Positions 15,551 through 24,772 of a stretch of DNA of 64,000 nt are shown here, one piece after another; the stretch's first letter is position 1, and every line of letters starts with the position of its first letter. Origin of the DNA: Hyphobacterium sp. CCMP332. GTDB lineage: Bacteria; Pseudomonadota; Alphaproteobacteria; Caulobacterales; Maricaulaceae. Location of the stretch: positions 1,825,501 to 1,889,500 of the forward strand of contig NZ_CP058669.1 of the NCBI RefSeq assembly GCF_014323565.1, read 5' to 3'. Position numbers and translations under genes: made by a program. Under the pieces are notes generated by a model that saw nothing but the letters and a program-made list of their open reading frames with translations, made no database searches and had not been told where the DNA came from.

Positions 15551-17104
15551 ATGTCCCAGCGTCAGAACCTGACCGATTCTCTTTCGCCTCTGCTATGGGG
15601 TCTGGCGGTCATTATCGGGGTGACGCTGGCGCGTCTGATCCTGCTCGCCAACACCCAGCTGCAACTCTACCCGGACGAGTCGCAATACTGGGTCTGGTCG
15701 CAAAGCTTTGACTGGGGATATTTTTCCAAGCCGCCTCTCATCGCCTGGGTGATCGCGACCTCCACGACCCTGCTCGGCGATACTGATTTCGCCGTGCGTC
15801 TGCCCTCTCTTCTTTTCCACGCAATGGGCGCCGGCTTCCTGCTGCTCAGCGCCCATCATCTGAAACAGGGCTGGGCCGGTCTACTCGCAGCGCTGGTCTA
15901 TCTGTCCATGCCGGGTATTGGTCTGTCGGCTGGCGTGATCTCGACCGACGCCCTGTTACTGCCGCTGTGGGCTGGTTCGCTGTATATGCTGCTGCGCTTG
16001 CGCGACGGGTCTGGCGGCTGGGCGATCGCCGCCGGTCTCGGCGTGCTGACCGGGCTCGCCTTTCTGGCCAAGTATGCGGCGATCTATTTCCTCATCGGGA
16101 CCGGATTGGCGATCGTGCTGGACCCGCCGACACGCCGCGCCCTTCTGTCGCCCAAAGGCTTGCTGGCGGCCATCATTCTGGCCGCGGTCTGGGCCCCCAA
16201 TATCCTGTGGAACGCCTCTCATGATTTTGCGACGGTTCAACACACCGCCGCCAATGCCAACTGGCAGGGGCAATTGTTCAACCCTGGAGAATTGCTGGAT
16301 TTCCTGACCGGCCAGTTTGGCGTCTTCGGGCTTTTGCTCTTCCCGGTATTGATCGTTGCCATTGTTCAGGCCTGGCGGCACTGGCGCGATCCGGACCGGC
16401 AAATTGACCGCTTCCTGACATTGTTTATCGCGCCGGTCCTGATGGTCGTCCTCGTCCAGTCCTTCATCAGCCGCGCCCACGCCAACTGGGCCGCATCGGC
16501 CTATGTCGCGGCAACGCTTCTGGTGCTGCTCTTCCTGACGAGGGGCGAAAAATGGCGGCGGCATGTGATGACCGCCTCCATTGGAATCGGTTTTGCGGCA
16601 TCCGTGGTCATGGCGGTCCTGGCCGTCAATCCGTCACTCGTCGGCGGGGTCAACGCCTTTCGGGGCTTGCGGCACTTGCAGTCCTGGCCGGAGACAGCCA
16701 GCGCGCTGCACGAAGCTGAAACCCGGCATGCCTATACCGCCCTGGTCTTTGATGACCGGAATATCTTTCACCAGATGCAGCGCTATGGCGGTCAGCTGGA
16801 AACGCCGTTGCGCATGTGGCAGCGCTATAATGCACCCCACAATCACGCCGAAGACGTCTGGGCGCTGGACGACGGCGCAGAGGGGCCGGTCCTGATCATA
16901 TCCGAGCGGGAATGGGAGCGCGCCCGCTTGCTGGCCGATTTCGAGCGCGTCGAACAGCTTGATGAGATCAGCATTCCGACGGGTGGGCATCGCGAACGCC
17001 GTTTAATCCTCTATGCCGGCTACAACTATCATCGCATTCCGCGAACCGCGGAATATGAAGCCGCCCAGGCGCAGGCCGATGCTGCGCGTCAGGCGTCCAA
17101 CTGA
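15551..17104 (+). CDS. ArnT-like family 39 glycosyltransferase
   Basis: A 517-residue integral membrane protein with about ten to twelve hydrophobic segments and a soluble C-terminal domain. The first periplasmic loop contains YPDESQYWVWS; the Asp-Glu pair is the catalytic signature of PMT/ArnT-type enzymes that use polyprenyl-phosphate sugars. Further family text is WGYFSKPPLIAWVI and FLAKYAAIYFLIG. It would add a sugar to lipid A, another envelope glycan or a protein on the periplasmic face. The ATG at 15551 has AGGAAG six bases upstream. It lies 69 bases before gspD and could be transcribed with it. Confidence 0.85.
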   Translation: MSQRQNLTDSLSPLLWGLAVIIGVTLARLILLANTQLQLYPDESQYWVWSQSFDWGYFSKPPLIAWVIATSTTLLGDTDFAVRLPSLLFHAMGAGFLLLSAHHLKQGWAGLLAALVYLSMPGIGLSAGVISTDALLLPLWAGSLYMLLRLRDGSGGWAIAAGLGVLTGLAFLAKYAAIYFLIGTGLAIVLDPPTRRALLSPKGLLAAIILAAVWAPNILWNASHDFATVQHTAANANWQGQLFNPGELLDFLTGQFGVFGLLLFPVLIVAIVQAWRHWRDPDRQIDRFLTLFIAPVLMVVLVQSFISRAHANWAASAYVAATLLVLLFLTRGEKWRRHVMTASIGIGFAASVVMAVLAVNPSLVGGVNAFRGLRHLQSWPETASALHEAETRHAYTALVFDDRNIFHQMQRYGGQLETPLRMWQRYNAPHNHAEDVWALDDGAEGPVLIISEREWERARLLADFERVEQLDEISIPTGGHRERRLILYAGYNYHRIPRTAEYEAAQAQADAARQASN

Positions 17105-17173
17105 CAGGAAACGCTTGGCCGATGTGCTATCAACGGTTTAACTAGTCCGGCTGTGTCTTGAAGGGTTGCGTGT

Positions 17174-19216
17174 ATGTCTGGGATCCGATTTGTCCGTGGA
17201 ATGGGCTTGATTGCTCTGCTGGCCATTCTGACGGCTTGCGCCACGACCGCCACGCGACCCGCCATTGATGCCGGCGGCGGGCCGTTGACCCGGCTGCCCG
17301 ACACCGACCCGGCCACCAATCAGGGCACGCGCCGCACCGAATCCAGCCAGACCATTCAGGACGCCCGCGAGTCCGATACCGTGAGCGAAACCGTTCGTTA
17401 TGGCGATGGTGTGCAAATCCGGCCCAGCCGGGTCAGCTCGAATTCCCTTCCCAGCGGGGCCTACACGGTCAATTTTGTGGACGCGCGCGTGGATGAAGCG
17501 GCGCAAACCATTTTCGGCGATCTGCTCGATGAGTCCTATAATATCGACCCGCGTGTTCAGGGCCGCGTCACCGTCAACACGCCGCGCCCGGTGTCCCGTG
17601 AAGGCCTGCTCTCGCTCTTCGAGGCGAGCCTGTCGATCAACAATGCGGCCCTTGTATTTGCCGATGGCGCATACAGGGTCATGCCGGCTGGCGAAGCCCA
17701 GACATCCGGCCTGGCCCGGTTTGCCACGGTCAGCCAGCCCGGCTGGGGTGTGACCGCCATTCCGCTCCGCTTTGTCTCCGCGAATGAAATCCGGACCCTG
17801 ATGGAGTCCGTTGTCACACGGCCCGGGGCCTTGCGGGCCGACCCGGCGCGCAATCTCTTGCTCATTCTGGGTTCGGCACCTGAACGCCGCAATATGGCAG
17901 CGGCTGCCGAAGCGTTCGACGTCGACTGGATGGCCGGCATGTCGGTCGCCATGGTGCCTTTGATCAATGCCAGCGCTGATGACGTGATCCAGGAAATCCG
18001 GACGATCTATTCGTCGGGTACCGAAGGCAGTTCCGGCGCCTTGCGCCTGCAAAGCATTGACCGCCTGAACGCGGTTCTGGTGATCGCGCCAAGCCGGGAA
18101 TTGCTGGATCAGGCACGCGAATGGATTACGACACTGGATGTTGGCGGCGCGGACGGCTCGACCCTGCGCGTCTATTTCCTTGAAAATGGCGAAGCCGAAG
18201 AAACCGCTGCCCTGCTGAATGAGTTGCTGGGTGACGGGGCTCTGAATGGCGTCGCACCGGATCTGGAATCGGGCACGGCGTCCTCATCCGGCACCGGGTC
18301 GTCTGGCAGCCGTGCGAGCGGCGAAATTCGCGTCATCGCCGACACCATCAACAACGCCATCCTCGTGCTGGCCGATCAGCCGGGACAGGCCCTTGTCGGG
18401 CGCGCGCTGGAATCGATCGACCGGACGCCGGTTCAGGTCGTCATCGAAGCTGTGATCGCGGAAGTCACGCTGAACGATACACTCCGCTACGGGGTGCAAT
18501 TCTTCTTTGAAGGAGATGGCATTGCCAACGTCGCCGATAGTGGCCGCGGCGGATTCGGGGTCGATGCCTTTGATGCCAACGGTAATTTCCCGGGCTTCAA
18601 CATGCTGCTCGAATCCGGCGACAATGCCCGCGTCGCACTCGACGCCCTGTCCCGCGTGACCGACCTCACAGTGGTCTCCTCCCCGACTGTCCTGGTTCGC
18701 GACAATCACACCGCCAACTTTCAGGTTGGCGATGAAGTGCCGATTGTCACCCGCCAGTCCAACTCGGTCATCAATCCGGACTCTCCGGTCGTGAACAATG
18801 TCGAATTCCGCGATACCGGCGTTCTGCTCACCGTGACGCCGCGTGTGTCGTCCACCGGCATGGTAACAATGGAAATCGAGCAGGAAGTCTCGAATGTCGC
18901 CAGCGGTTCGGCCAGTTCCCTGACGCCAACAATTTCCACGCGCTCGCTTTCCACAACCGTCTCTATCCGCTCCGGCCAGACCGTCATTCTGGGCGGGCTG
19001 ATCGACGAAAGCCGCGATAGCGGACGCGACGGCATTCCCGGCGTCGCCAGCATTCCCTTCATCGGCGACTTGCTCAGCCAGACCAACATCACGACGACGC
19101 GCACCGAATTGCTGATCTTCCTGACGCCGCGCGTCATCGATTCCGATGAAGATGCGGCGGCCATCACCAATGAGATCCGCCAGCGCATGGAACTCCTTCG
19201 CCCGGAAACGAATTGA
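17174..19216 (+). CDS. gspD: Type II secretion secretin, predicted lipoprotein
   Basis: The 680-residue product forms the outer-membrane channel of the type II secretion system. After an N-terminal signal with the lipobox L-T-A-C22 it has an N0 domain (about 95-165), N1-N3 ring domains (about 180-420) and the secretin core (VVIEAVIAEVTLNDTLRYGVQF through LLIFLTPRVI). The conserved VPIVTRQ and FRDTGVLLTVTPRVS segments are present. A lipidated secretin can reach the outer membrane without a separate pilotin, as known for the liposecretin HxcQ of Pseudomonas. No pilotin gene is seen nearby. It is the first gene of a 13-gene operon and its stop overlaps the gspO start (TTGA). Confidence 0.93.
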   Translation: MSGIRFVRGMGLIALLAILTACATTATRPAIDAGGGPLTRLPDTDPATNQGTRRTESSQTIQDARESDTVSETVRYGDGVQIRPSRVSSNSLPSGAYTVNFVDARVDEAAQTIFGDLLDESYNIDPRVQGRVTVNTPRPVSREGLLSLFEASLSINNAALVFADGAYRVMPAGEAQTSGLARFATVSQPGWGVTAIPLRFVSANEIRTLMESVVTRPGALRADPARNLLLILGSAPERRNMAAAAEAFDVDWMAGMSVAMVPLINASADDVIQEIRTIYSSGTEGSSGALRLQSIDRLNAVLVIAPSRELLDQAREWITTLDVGGADGSTLRVYFLENGEAEETAALLNELLGDGALNGVAPDLESGTASSSGTGSSGSRASGEIRVIADTINNAILVLADQPGQALVGRALESIDRTPVQVVIEAVIAEVTLNDTLRYGVQFFFEGDGIANVADSGRGGFGVDAFDANGNFPGFNMLLESGDNARVALDALSRVTDLTVVSSPTVLVRDNHTANFQVGDEVPIVTRQSNSVINPDSPVVNNVEFRDTGVLLTVTPRVSSTGMVTMEIEQEVSNVASGSASSLTPTISTRSLSTTVSIRSGQTVILGGLIDESRDSGRDGIPGVASIPFIGDLLSQTNITTTRTELLIFLTPRVIDSDEDAAAITNEIRQRMELLRPETN

Positions 19217-19974
19217 TCAGCCTCTATCTCGACGTCTTCCTTCTGGCGGCCAGCCCCTTTATCGGAAGTTTTGTCACCGCCTCGGCGCGCAGCTGGCCCG
19301 ACTGGGGCAAAATCGTCACTGGCCGGTCGGCCTGTGATGACTGCGGGCGGACACTGTCTCCCGCCGAGCTGGTCCCCGTCGTCAGCTTCCTGATCCAGCG
19401 CGGGACATGCCGCTCATGTGGCGCATCCGTTTCCTGGACCCATCCCGCCGGTGAAATCCTGGCCCTCCTGATCGCCATTCTGGCGGTTCTGGCGTTTGAT
19501 GGCTGGATGAGCCCGGTCGCCATGATGTTTGGCTGGGTCTTGCTGTTTGCGGCGCTGGTCGATCTGCGCACTTTTCTGCTGCCGGATGTCGCTACGCTGG
19601 GCCTGATCCCGGCCGGATTGGCCGTCGGATTTCTGCAAGGCGGTCTGGATACACTCTGGCTCAACGCCCTGGCTGCCGTCATCGGATTTGCCAGTCTGGC
19701 CCTGATCAGCGAAACCTATAAACGCCTGCGCGGCCGCGAGGGTCTGGGTCTGGGTGATGCCAAGCTGCTGGCGGCCGGGGGCGCCTTCGCCGGACCGTTG
19801 GCCTTGCCCTGGATCGTGATGACCGGGGCCGGCGCGACACTCTTTATCGTGCTGATCGGCCACCTGCTCGGCCGCAAGGCCTCTGCCGATACCGCTGTCC
19901 CGCTGGGGCCGGGTCTCGCAGCGGGCTGTTATCTGGCCTATTCTTTGCCTTCGCTGATCTCGCCACATTTCTAG
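19213..19974 (+). CDS. gspO: Prepilin peptidase/methyltransferase
   Basis: The 253-residue inner-membrane aspartic protease cleaves and N-methylates the pseudopilins GspG-K. It shows the GSFVTASARSW motif, the four-cysteine zinc site (C-D-D-C and C-R-S-C about 25 residues apart), and both catalytic aspartates: LVDLRTFLLPD and GLGLGDAKLLAAGGA. The start is an unusual TTG at 19213 whose last two bases form part of the gspD stop codon (TTGA); there is no upstream ATG/GTG in frame that keeps the family length. The overlap implies translational coupling with gspD. Confidence 0.92.
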   Translation: MISLYLDVFLLAASPFIGSFVTASARSWPDWGKIVTGRSACDDCGRTLSPAELVPVVSFLIQRGTCRSCGASVSWTHPAGEILALLIAILAVLAFDGWMSPVAMMFGWVLLFAALVDLRTFLLPDVATLGLIPAGLAVGFLQGGLDTLWLNALAAVIGFASLALISETYKRLRGREGLGLGDAKLLAAGGAFAGPLALPWIVMTGAGATLFIVLIGHLLGRKASADTAVPLGPGLAAGCYLAYSLPSLISPHF

Positions 19975-19986
19975 AAAGACGTTCGC

Positions 19987-22104
19987 GTGTTCAAAATACA
20001 TGCCCTCCGGATCGGTCCCAGCCGCGCAATGTCTCGCAAGCCAAGGACGCTGTGGGCAGAGCCGTGGATGGTGTGGCGCGAGAATGCCTGGCGGGAGCTG
20101 ACCTGCCCGGCGTGCGAGACCACCGGCCTCATGCCCAAGCGCATCGATGCCAATCCGCCCTACAAGCCGCGCGAGCGCTATAATCTGTTCGAATGCGAGA
20201 CGTGCGGCACACTGCATTATCCGGACGCCGAGGTCTTCGAATACGAAAGCCGGCGCGATGCAGACCTTGCGCGCAAATTCTATCTGGAAGTCGGTGCCGG
20301 GCTGGATGCCATGATTGCGCCGCTCGCCTGGTCGGCGCGCAATGATGTCGGCTCCTTTCTGGAAGTTGGCGGCGGCTACGGGTTTTCGGTCGATTTTGCC
20401 AGCCGCGAACTGGGGTGGAAGGCCGCCAATATTGATCCGTCTTTTCTGGCCCGCACTGGCGCGGCAGATCTTGGGCACGCGCATGTCGCCGCTTATCTCA
20501 GCCCCGATCACAAACTGGCGGATCAATCCTTTGACCGCGTCCTGTCATCGGAAGTCATCGAGCACGTCAAAAAACCCGATGATTTTATCAACGCCCTGAC
20601 CGCGGCGCTCGCCCCGGATGGGGTTTTGCTGCTGACCACACCCAATGCCGCGGTCGTAAAGAAGGGTGCCAGCCTCGACGATCTCTTGCCGGTGATCACG
20701 GCTGGCCACCACCTCGTCATCTATTCAAAAGCCGGGCTGCAAGCCGTGCTGCGCCGCGCAGGCTATTCCCGTATCCGTATCGAGGAAAGCGGTCCGACCC
20801 TTCACGCCGCCGCCGCGCGCGAAGACTTCGAGGTCGACTTCAATGCCCGCCCGGACCGGTCCCGCTTGCAATCCTATCTTGCCGGGCGTCTGGAAAGGCT
20901 TGGAAAGGATCACACACTCTTTGCGGCCTTTGCAGTGCGTCTGTTGAAGGAATATGTCCACACCGGCCAATGGGATGAGGCACGGCACCTGCGCGACCGC
21001 ATCACGCGGCGCTGGCTGGAAGACTACGGATTCAATCTGAGGATGGCCGACAGTCTGAAGCCGGACTTCGTGCCCGGCGAAAAAGGCCAGCGGCGCCAGC
21101 TTCGGAAATTTGCGGCGAACCATCCCTTTTCACTGGCGATCGCCCTTTATTACTCTGGCCGGATTGATCAGCAGGGCGGCAACACCAAACAGGCGCTGGG
21201 CGCGCTTCTGGCATGTGCGCGCATCGCCACCACAATGCAGACAGTCTTCAGCGCCATGTATGCGGCGTGCCGCGAGACGGAGGAGGCCGGGCTGCGCGCA
21301 ACCCTGGCTGCAGCGGAAATCAACGCCTCGTTCGACGCGGAGTCCGCTTGCGATGCCCTCCTCGCCATCGCCGACAAGGTCGAGGATCTGGTCCGCGACG
21401 AGTGGTGGCGGGTCGCCTGCCACGTCTATGCTTCAAATGCATTGTCCGGACACCATGCGGCGGTCTCCGGCATTGAAGCCCATGTCCGGGGATGGCTGGA
21501 AATGGCCCGCGATGAACGACGTGCCCTGACACCCGCCGAAGGCTATGCGGCGGGAGGTGTCGGTGAACACCATCAGGTCAACGGGCGTCCGGAACAGGCC
21601 GCACGATGGTTTGACGTGGCGGCGACCGCCATGACCGATCCGGCGGAGGCCGATGTCTTTCGGCGAAAGGCGGCGGAGTTGAAGCCCAAAGCTCCAAGCC
21701 GCGGCCAGCAATTGATCGACGCGCTGAATTCAGACGATGAGGACACGGCGCAACACATCGGCCACGCCATGAGCCATTTGCCGGTCACCAGCGATGAGAT
21801 CGACGCTTCGGTGGCCTATGCGCTGGGGATCTATCATCTGAACATCGCGCCCGATGCGAATGCAGCGATCAAATGGTTTGCACGATCCGCCGAGCTGGCA
21901 AACGGCGATGCCCGGCTGGATGCAGAGCTTCATATCGCCCTTGCCGCAGAACGGCTGGCGGACGGTCCGAGAGCGAGAATTCTTCCGGACCTTATTCACC
22001 AGTTGGAGATCGCAAATCCGGTACGCGGCGATTTGGGGTCGCGGATCAAGGAGTTAACCGATAGGTATAGGGCGCAATCCGGTGCGAGGGAGGAAACCGC
22101 GTGA
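19987..22104 (+). CDS. SAM-dependent methyltransferase with zinc ribbon and helical-repeat C terminus
   Basis: This 705-residue protein starts with a zinc-ribbon-like segment (C-P-A-C and C-E-T-C about 30 residues apart). A class I methyltransferase domain follows (about residues 120-290): motif I FLEVGGGYGFSVDFA, then VLSSEVIEHVKKPDDFI and DGVLLLTTPN. The last 400 residues are alpha-helical with TPR/Sel1-like units such as IYHLNIAPDANAAIKWFARSAEL. Such enzymes typically modify surface glycans. It lies inside the type II secretion operon, 12 bases after gspO, and overlaps the next gene by GTGA. Start may be the GTG at 19987 or the ATG at 20029. Substrate unknown. Confidence 0.8.
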   Translation: MFKIHALRIGPSRAMSRKPRTLWAEPWMVWRENAWRELTCPACETTGLMPKRIDANPPYKPRERYNLFECETCGTLHYPDAEVFEYESRRDADLARKFYLEVGAGLDAMIAPLAWSARNDVGSFLEVGGGYGFSVDFASRELGWKAANIDPSFLARTGAADLGHAHVAAYLSPDHKLADQSFDRVLSSEVIEHVKKPDDFINALTAALAPDGVLLLTTPNAAVVKKGASLDDLLPVITAGHHLVIYSKAGLQAVLRRAGYSRIRIEESGPTLHAAAAREDFEVDFNARPDRSRLQSYLAGRLERLGKDHTLFAAFAVRLLKEYVHTGQWDEARHLRDRITRRWLEDYGFNLRMADSLKPDFVPGEKGQRRQLRKFAANHPFSLAIALYYSGRIDQQGGNTKQALGALLACARIATTMQTVFSAMYAACRETEEAGLRATLAAAEINASFDAESACDALLAIADKVEDLVRDEWWRVACHVYASNALSGHHAAVSGIEAHVRGWLEMARDERRALTPAEGYAAGGVGEHHQVNGRPEQAARWFDVAATAMTDPAEADVFRRKAAELKPKAPSRGQQLIDALNSDDEDTAQHIGHAMSHLPVTSDEIDASVAYALGIYHLNIAPDANAAIKWFARSAELANGDARLDAELHIALAAERLADGPRARILPDLIHQLEIANPVRGDLGSRIKELTDRYRAQSGAREETA

Positions 22105-23153
22105 GCTGGCGGCGTTACATTCGATGGATCAAATGGCCGTGGCGCTGGGTTTTCGACCAGCGCGAGCGGAAGGACTATATCGCGCAGGCCTTCTCCTGGA
22201 CCGTGGCGGCACTGATCGGCCCGAAATCCATGGTCCGCCAGACCTGGACGGGAGCCGACAGGCTGGAGGGCGCAAAAGACGTCGCCGTGCTGGTCACCTG
22301 GGACGCCAAGGGCCGGGTGCATGATTTCCTGATCGAACACATGCGCGCGCTGAGAAAAGCGGGCCGCGCCGTCATTCTCGTCTCCAACAGCCCGGAATTT
22401 CCTGAAAGCCAGATCGAGCGCGCAAAGCCGCATTGCGCGCTGATCGCCTGGCGCCACAATCGCGGCTATGATTTCGGCGCCTATCGCGACGGTCTGATGC
22501 TGGTGCCGGACTATGATTCGCTGGAGTCAGCCATCGTCATAAACGACAGCATTTACGGACCGTTTCAGCCGCTCGGCCCTCTGCTCAAGAAAGCCAGCGC
22601 CGCCAGGGCCGATGTCTGGGGCATGACCGATAGCTGGGATACACGCTGGCACCTGCAGAGCTATTTCATGCTGCTGCACAGAACGGCGCTTCAAAATCAG
22701 AAGGTCCGCGATCTCTGGTCCCGATGGAAGCATGTCCAGTCCAAATCCTGGGTCATCAACAAGCTGGAGATCGGTCTGACCGGACAATTCGAGCGTGCCG
22801 GGCTCACCTGCGCTGCCTTGTTTCCCTATCGCGACGAAGTCACCCGGTTTGCCCATACGGTGCGCAGCAATGAATTGCTCGCCGATGAAAGCCTCGCCAA
22901 ACCACACCGCGATCTGCTGGAAAGAATGCTCTATCTGGCCGATGCCGGTGCGCCCATGAATCCCTGCCACTTTTTCTGGGACCAGTTGATCTCTGAAGGC
23001 TTCCCCTATCTGAAACGGGAGGTTCTGACGACCAACCCGATCGGGATGCCGCGGCTCTATGAATGGAGCGATGTCGTCGCGAATGCCGGAAAATACGACC
23101 CCGACCTGATTGTCCGCCATCTCCGCAAGATCGCCAAAAACCGGGTGGTTTGA
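22101..23153 (+). CDS. RgpF-like rhamnan synthesis family protein
   Basis: The 350-residue product carries the hallmark text of the rhamnan synthesis F family: AWRHNRGYDFGAYRDGL, VINDSIYGPFQPL, then DVWGMTDSWDTRWHLQSYFMLL, and a C-terminal NPCHFFWDQLISEGFPYLKRE. Family members take part in assembling cell-surface polysaccharides and probably act as glycosyltransferases. It starts with GTG overlapping the methyltransferase stop (GTGA) and its own stop overlaps the gspE start (TGATG). This indicates that the glycan pair is built into the secretion operon rather than being a passive insertion. Confidence 0.85.
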   Translation: MSWRRYIRWIKWPWRWVFDQRERKDYIAQAFSWTVAALIGPKSMVRQTWTGADRLEGAKDVAVLVTWDAKGRVHDFLIEHMRALRKAGRAVILVSNSPEFPESQIERAKPHCALIAWRHNRGYDFGAYRDGLMLVPDYDSLESAIVINDSIYGPFQPLGPLLKKASAARADVWGMTDSWDTRWHLQSYFMLLHRTALQNQKVRDLWSRWKHVQSKSWVINKLEIGLTGQFERAGLTCAALFPYRDEVTRFAHTVRSNELLADESLAKPHRDLLERMLYLADAGAPMNPCHFFWDQLISEGFPYLKREVLTTNPIGMPRLYEWSDVVANAGKYDPDLIVRHLRKIAKNRVV

Positions 23154-24772
23154 TGACAGGAAAGGCCGATATCGACTGGATTGAAACGATTGCCGGCTTG
23201 TCAGAGGCCGATATCAGTCGTGCGCGGCGCCTGTCTGTTGAAACTGGCGAGCGCCTCGCCCGGTCGCTGAAACGCCTCGGCGCAGCGTCCGATGCCGCGA
23301 TTGCCGATGCGCTGGCGGCCGCCTGCGATCTGGAGCGCGTCTCGCCCTCCGCTTTCCCGGCACACGCCGCAGAAGCGGGGGGTATTTCGCCTCAATTTTT
23401 ACAGGAATCAGCCGCCCTGCCGCTCTCGGAAGCCGATGATCTGATCGTTCTCGCGGTTGCAGACCCGACCGATCCGTCGCCGGAAGAAGGCGTTCGCCTC
23501 GCAACCGGAAAAGCCGTGACGCTGAAAGTGGCGGCGTTTTCAGACATCGAAGAGGCGCACACCCGGCTTTATGGCACCGATACCGCACTGGGTGATGTAT
23601 CGGGCGATGACTTTGGCGATGGGGAAGACCTCAAGGATCTTGCCAGCGAAGCGCCGGTCGTCCGCCTGGTGAACGATCTGTTCGCCGACGCGCTGAAATC
23701 GCGGGCCTCTGACATCCATGTCGAGCCCTTCCGAGACCGACTGCGCATTCGTTTTCGCATTGATGGTGTCCTGCACAATCGCCCTTCGCCGAAACCGGGC
23801 CTCGCGCGCCTCATCACCAGCCGTATCAAGATCCTCGCCAGTCTCGACATTGCCGAGCGCCGGCGGCCGCAGGATGGCCGGGCCCGGGTCACCATCGCCG
23901 GAAGCGCCCTGGACTTGCGGGTGGCGACGGCACCCACAGCGCATGGCGAGAGCGTGACCATCCGCTTGCTCGAAGATCGCGACACGCAAGTCAAACTCGA
24001 CGATCTCGGTCTCTCGCAAAAACAACGCGATCACCTGACGCGGCATCTGACAGCGCCCTACGGCCTCATTCTGGTCACCGGCCCCACGGGTTCGGGTAAA
24101 ACCACGACGCTGGCCGGTGCGCTGGACCAGTTGAACACGTCGGACCGCAAGCTGATATCGATTGAAGACCCCATCGAATATCAGATCGAAGGCGTCAATC
24201 AGATCGCGGTGAATGCGCCCATCGGCCTGACCTTCGCCAGCGTGTTGCGATCGGTTTTGCGCCACGATCCGGATGTCATCGTCGTCGGCGAATTGCGCGA
24301 CGGCGAAACCGCGGAAATTGCGGTCAACGCCGCCCTGACCGGTCACCTCGTCCTGGCTACCGTCCACACCAATACAGCATCAGGTGCCGCGCCCCGGCTG
24401 ATCGATATGGGTGTCGATCCCGCCCTGCTCCGTTCAACCATGCGCCTGTCCCTGGCCCAGCGTCTGGTCCGTCAGCTTTGCCCCGACTGCAAGGAGCCCG
24501 CGGCCCCGCCCGCCGGACTGACCTCGGCATGGAAGGCCGTCGGATGCGATCATTGCTCGGGAACCGGATATCGCGGCCGCATCGGCGTATTTGAATTCGT
24601 CGATATGAAGGATGAATTGTCCGATGCGCTGAAGCCCGGCGTATCATCGTCCGAAATCGAAAAGCTGGCCCGCAGGAAAAAAATGGTCTCGATCCGGCAG
24701 GATGCGCTCGAGAAAATCGAAGCCGGCATTACCAGCGTTGAAGAAGTCGACCGCGTGCTCGGAGTGTTCTGA
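23153..24772 (+). CDS. gspE: Type II secretion ATPase
   Basis: The 539-residue cytoplasmic ATPase powers pseudopilus assembly. Residues about 1-150 are the N1E/N2E-like domain that docks to GspL; the ATPase core has Walker A G310-PTGSGKT-317, the Asp box SIEDPIEY, Walker B DPDVIVVGELRD and the His box TGHLVLATVHTN. A zinc-binding C-P-D-C / C-D-H-C loop is present, as in classical GspE. The ATG at 23153 shares one base with the preceding stop (TGATG), and the longer upstream frame is rejected. The stop overlaps the gspF start in the same way. Confidence 0.95.
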   Translation: MTGKADIDWIETIAGLSEADISRARRLSVETGERLARSLKRLGAASDAAIADALAAACDLERVSPSAFPAHAAEAGGISPQFLQESAALPLSEADDLIVLAVADPTDPSPEEGVRLATGKAVTLKVAAFSDIEEAHTRLYGTDTALGDVSGDDFGDGEDLKDLASEAPVVRLVNDLFADALKSRASDIHVEPFRDRLRIRFRIDGVLHNRPSPKPGLARLITSRIKILASLDIAERRRPQDGRARVTIAGSALDLRVATAPTAHGESVTIRLLEDRDTQVKLDDLGLSQKQRDHLTRHLTAPYGLILVTGPTGSGKTTTLAGALDQLNTSDRKLISIEDPIEYQIEGVNQIAVNAPIGLTFASVLRSVLRHDPDVIVVGELRDGETAEIAVNAALTGHLVLATVHTNTASGAAPRLIDMGVDPALLRSTMRLSLAQRLVRQLCPDCKEPAAPPAGLTSAWKAVGCDHCSGTGYRGRIGVFEFVDMKDELSDALKPGVSSSEIEKLARRKKMVSIRQDALEKIEAGITSVEEVDRVLGVF

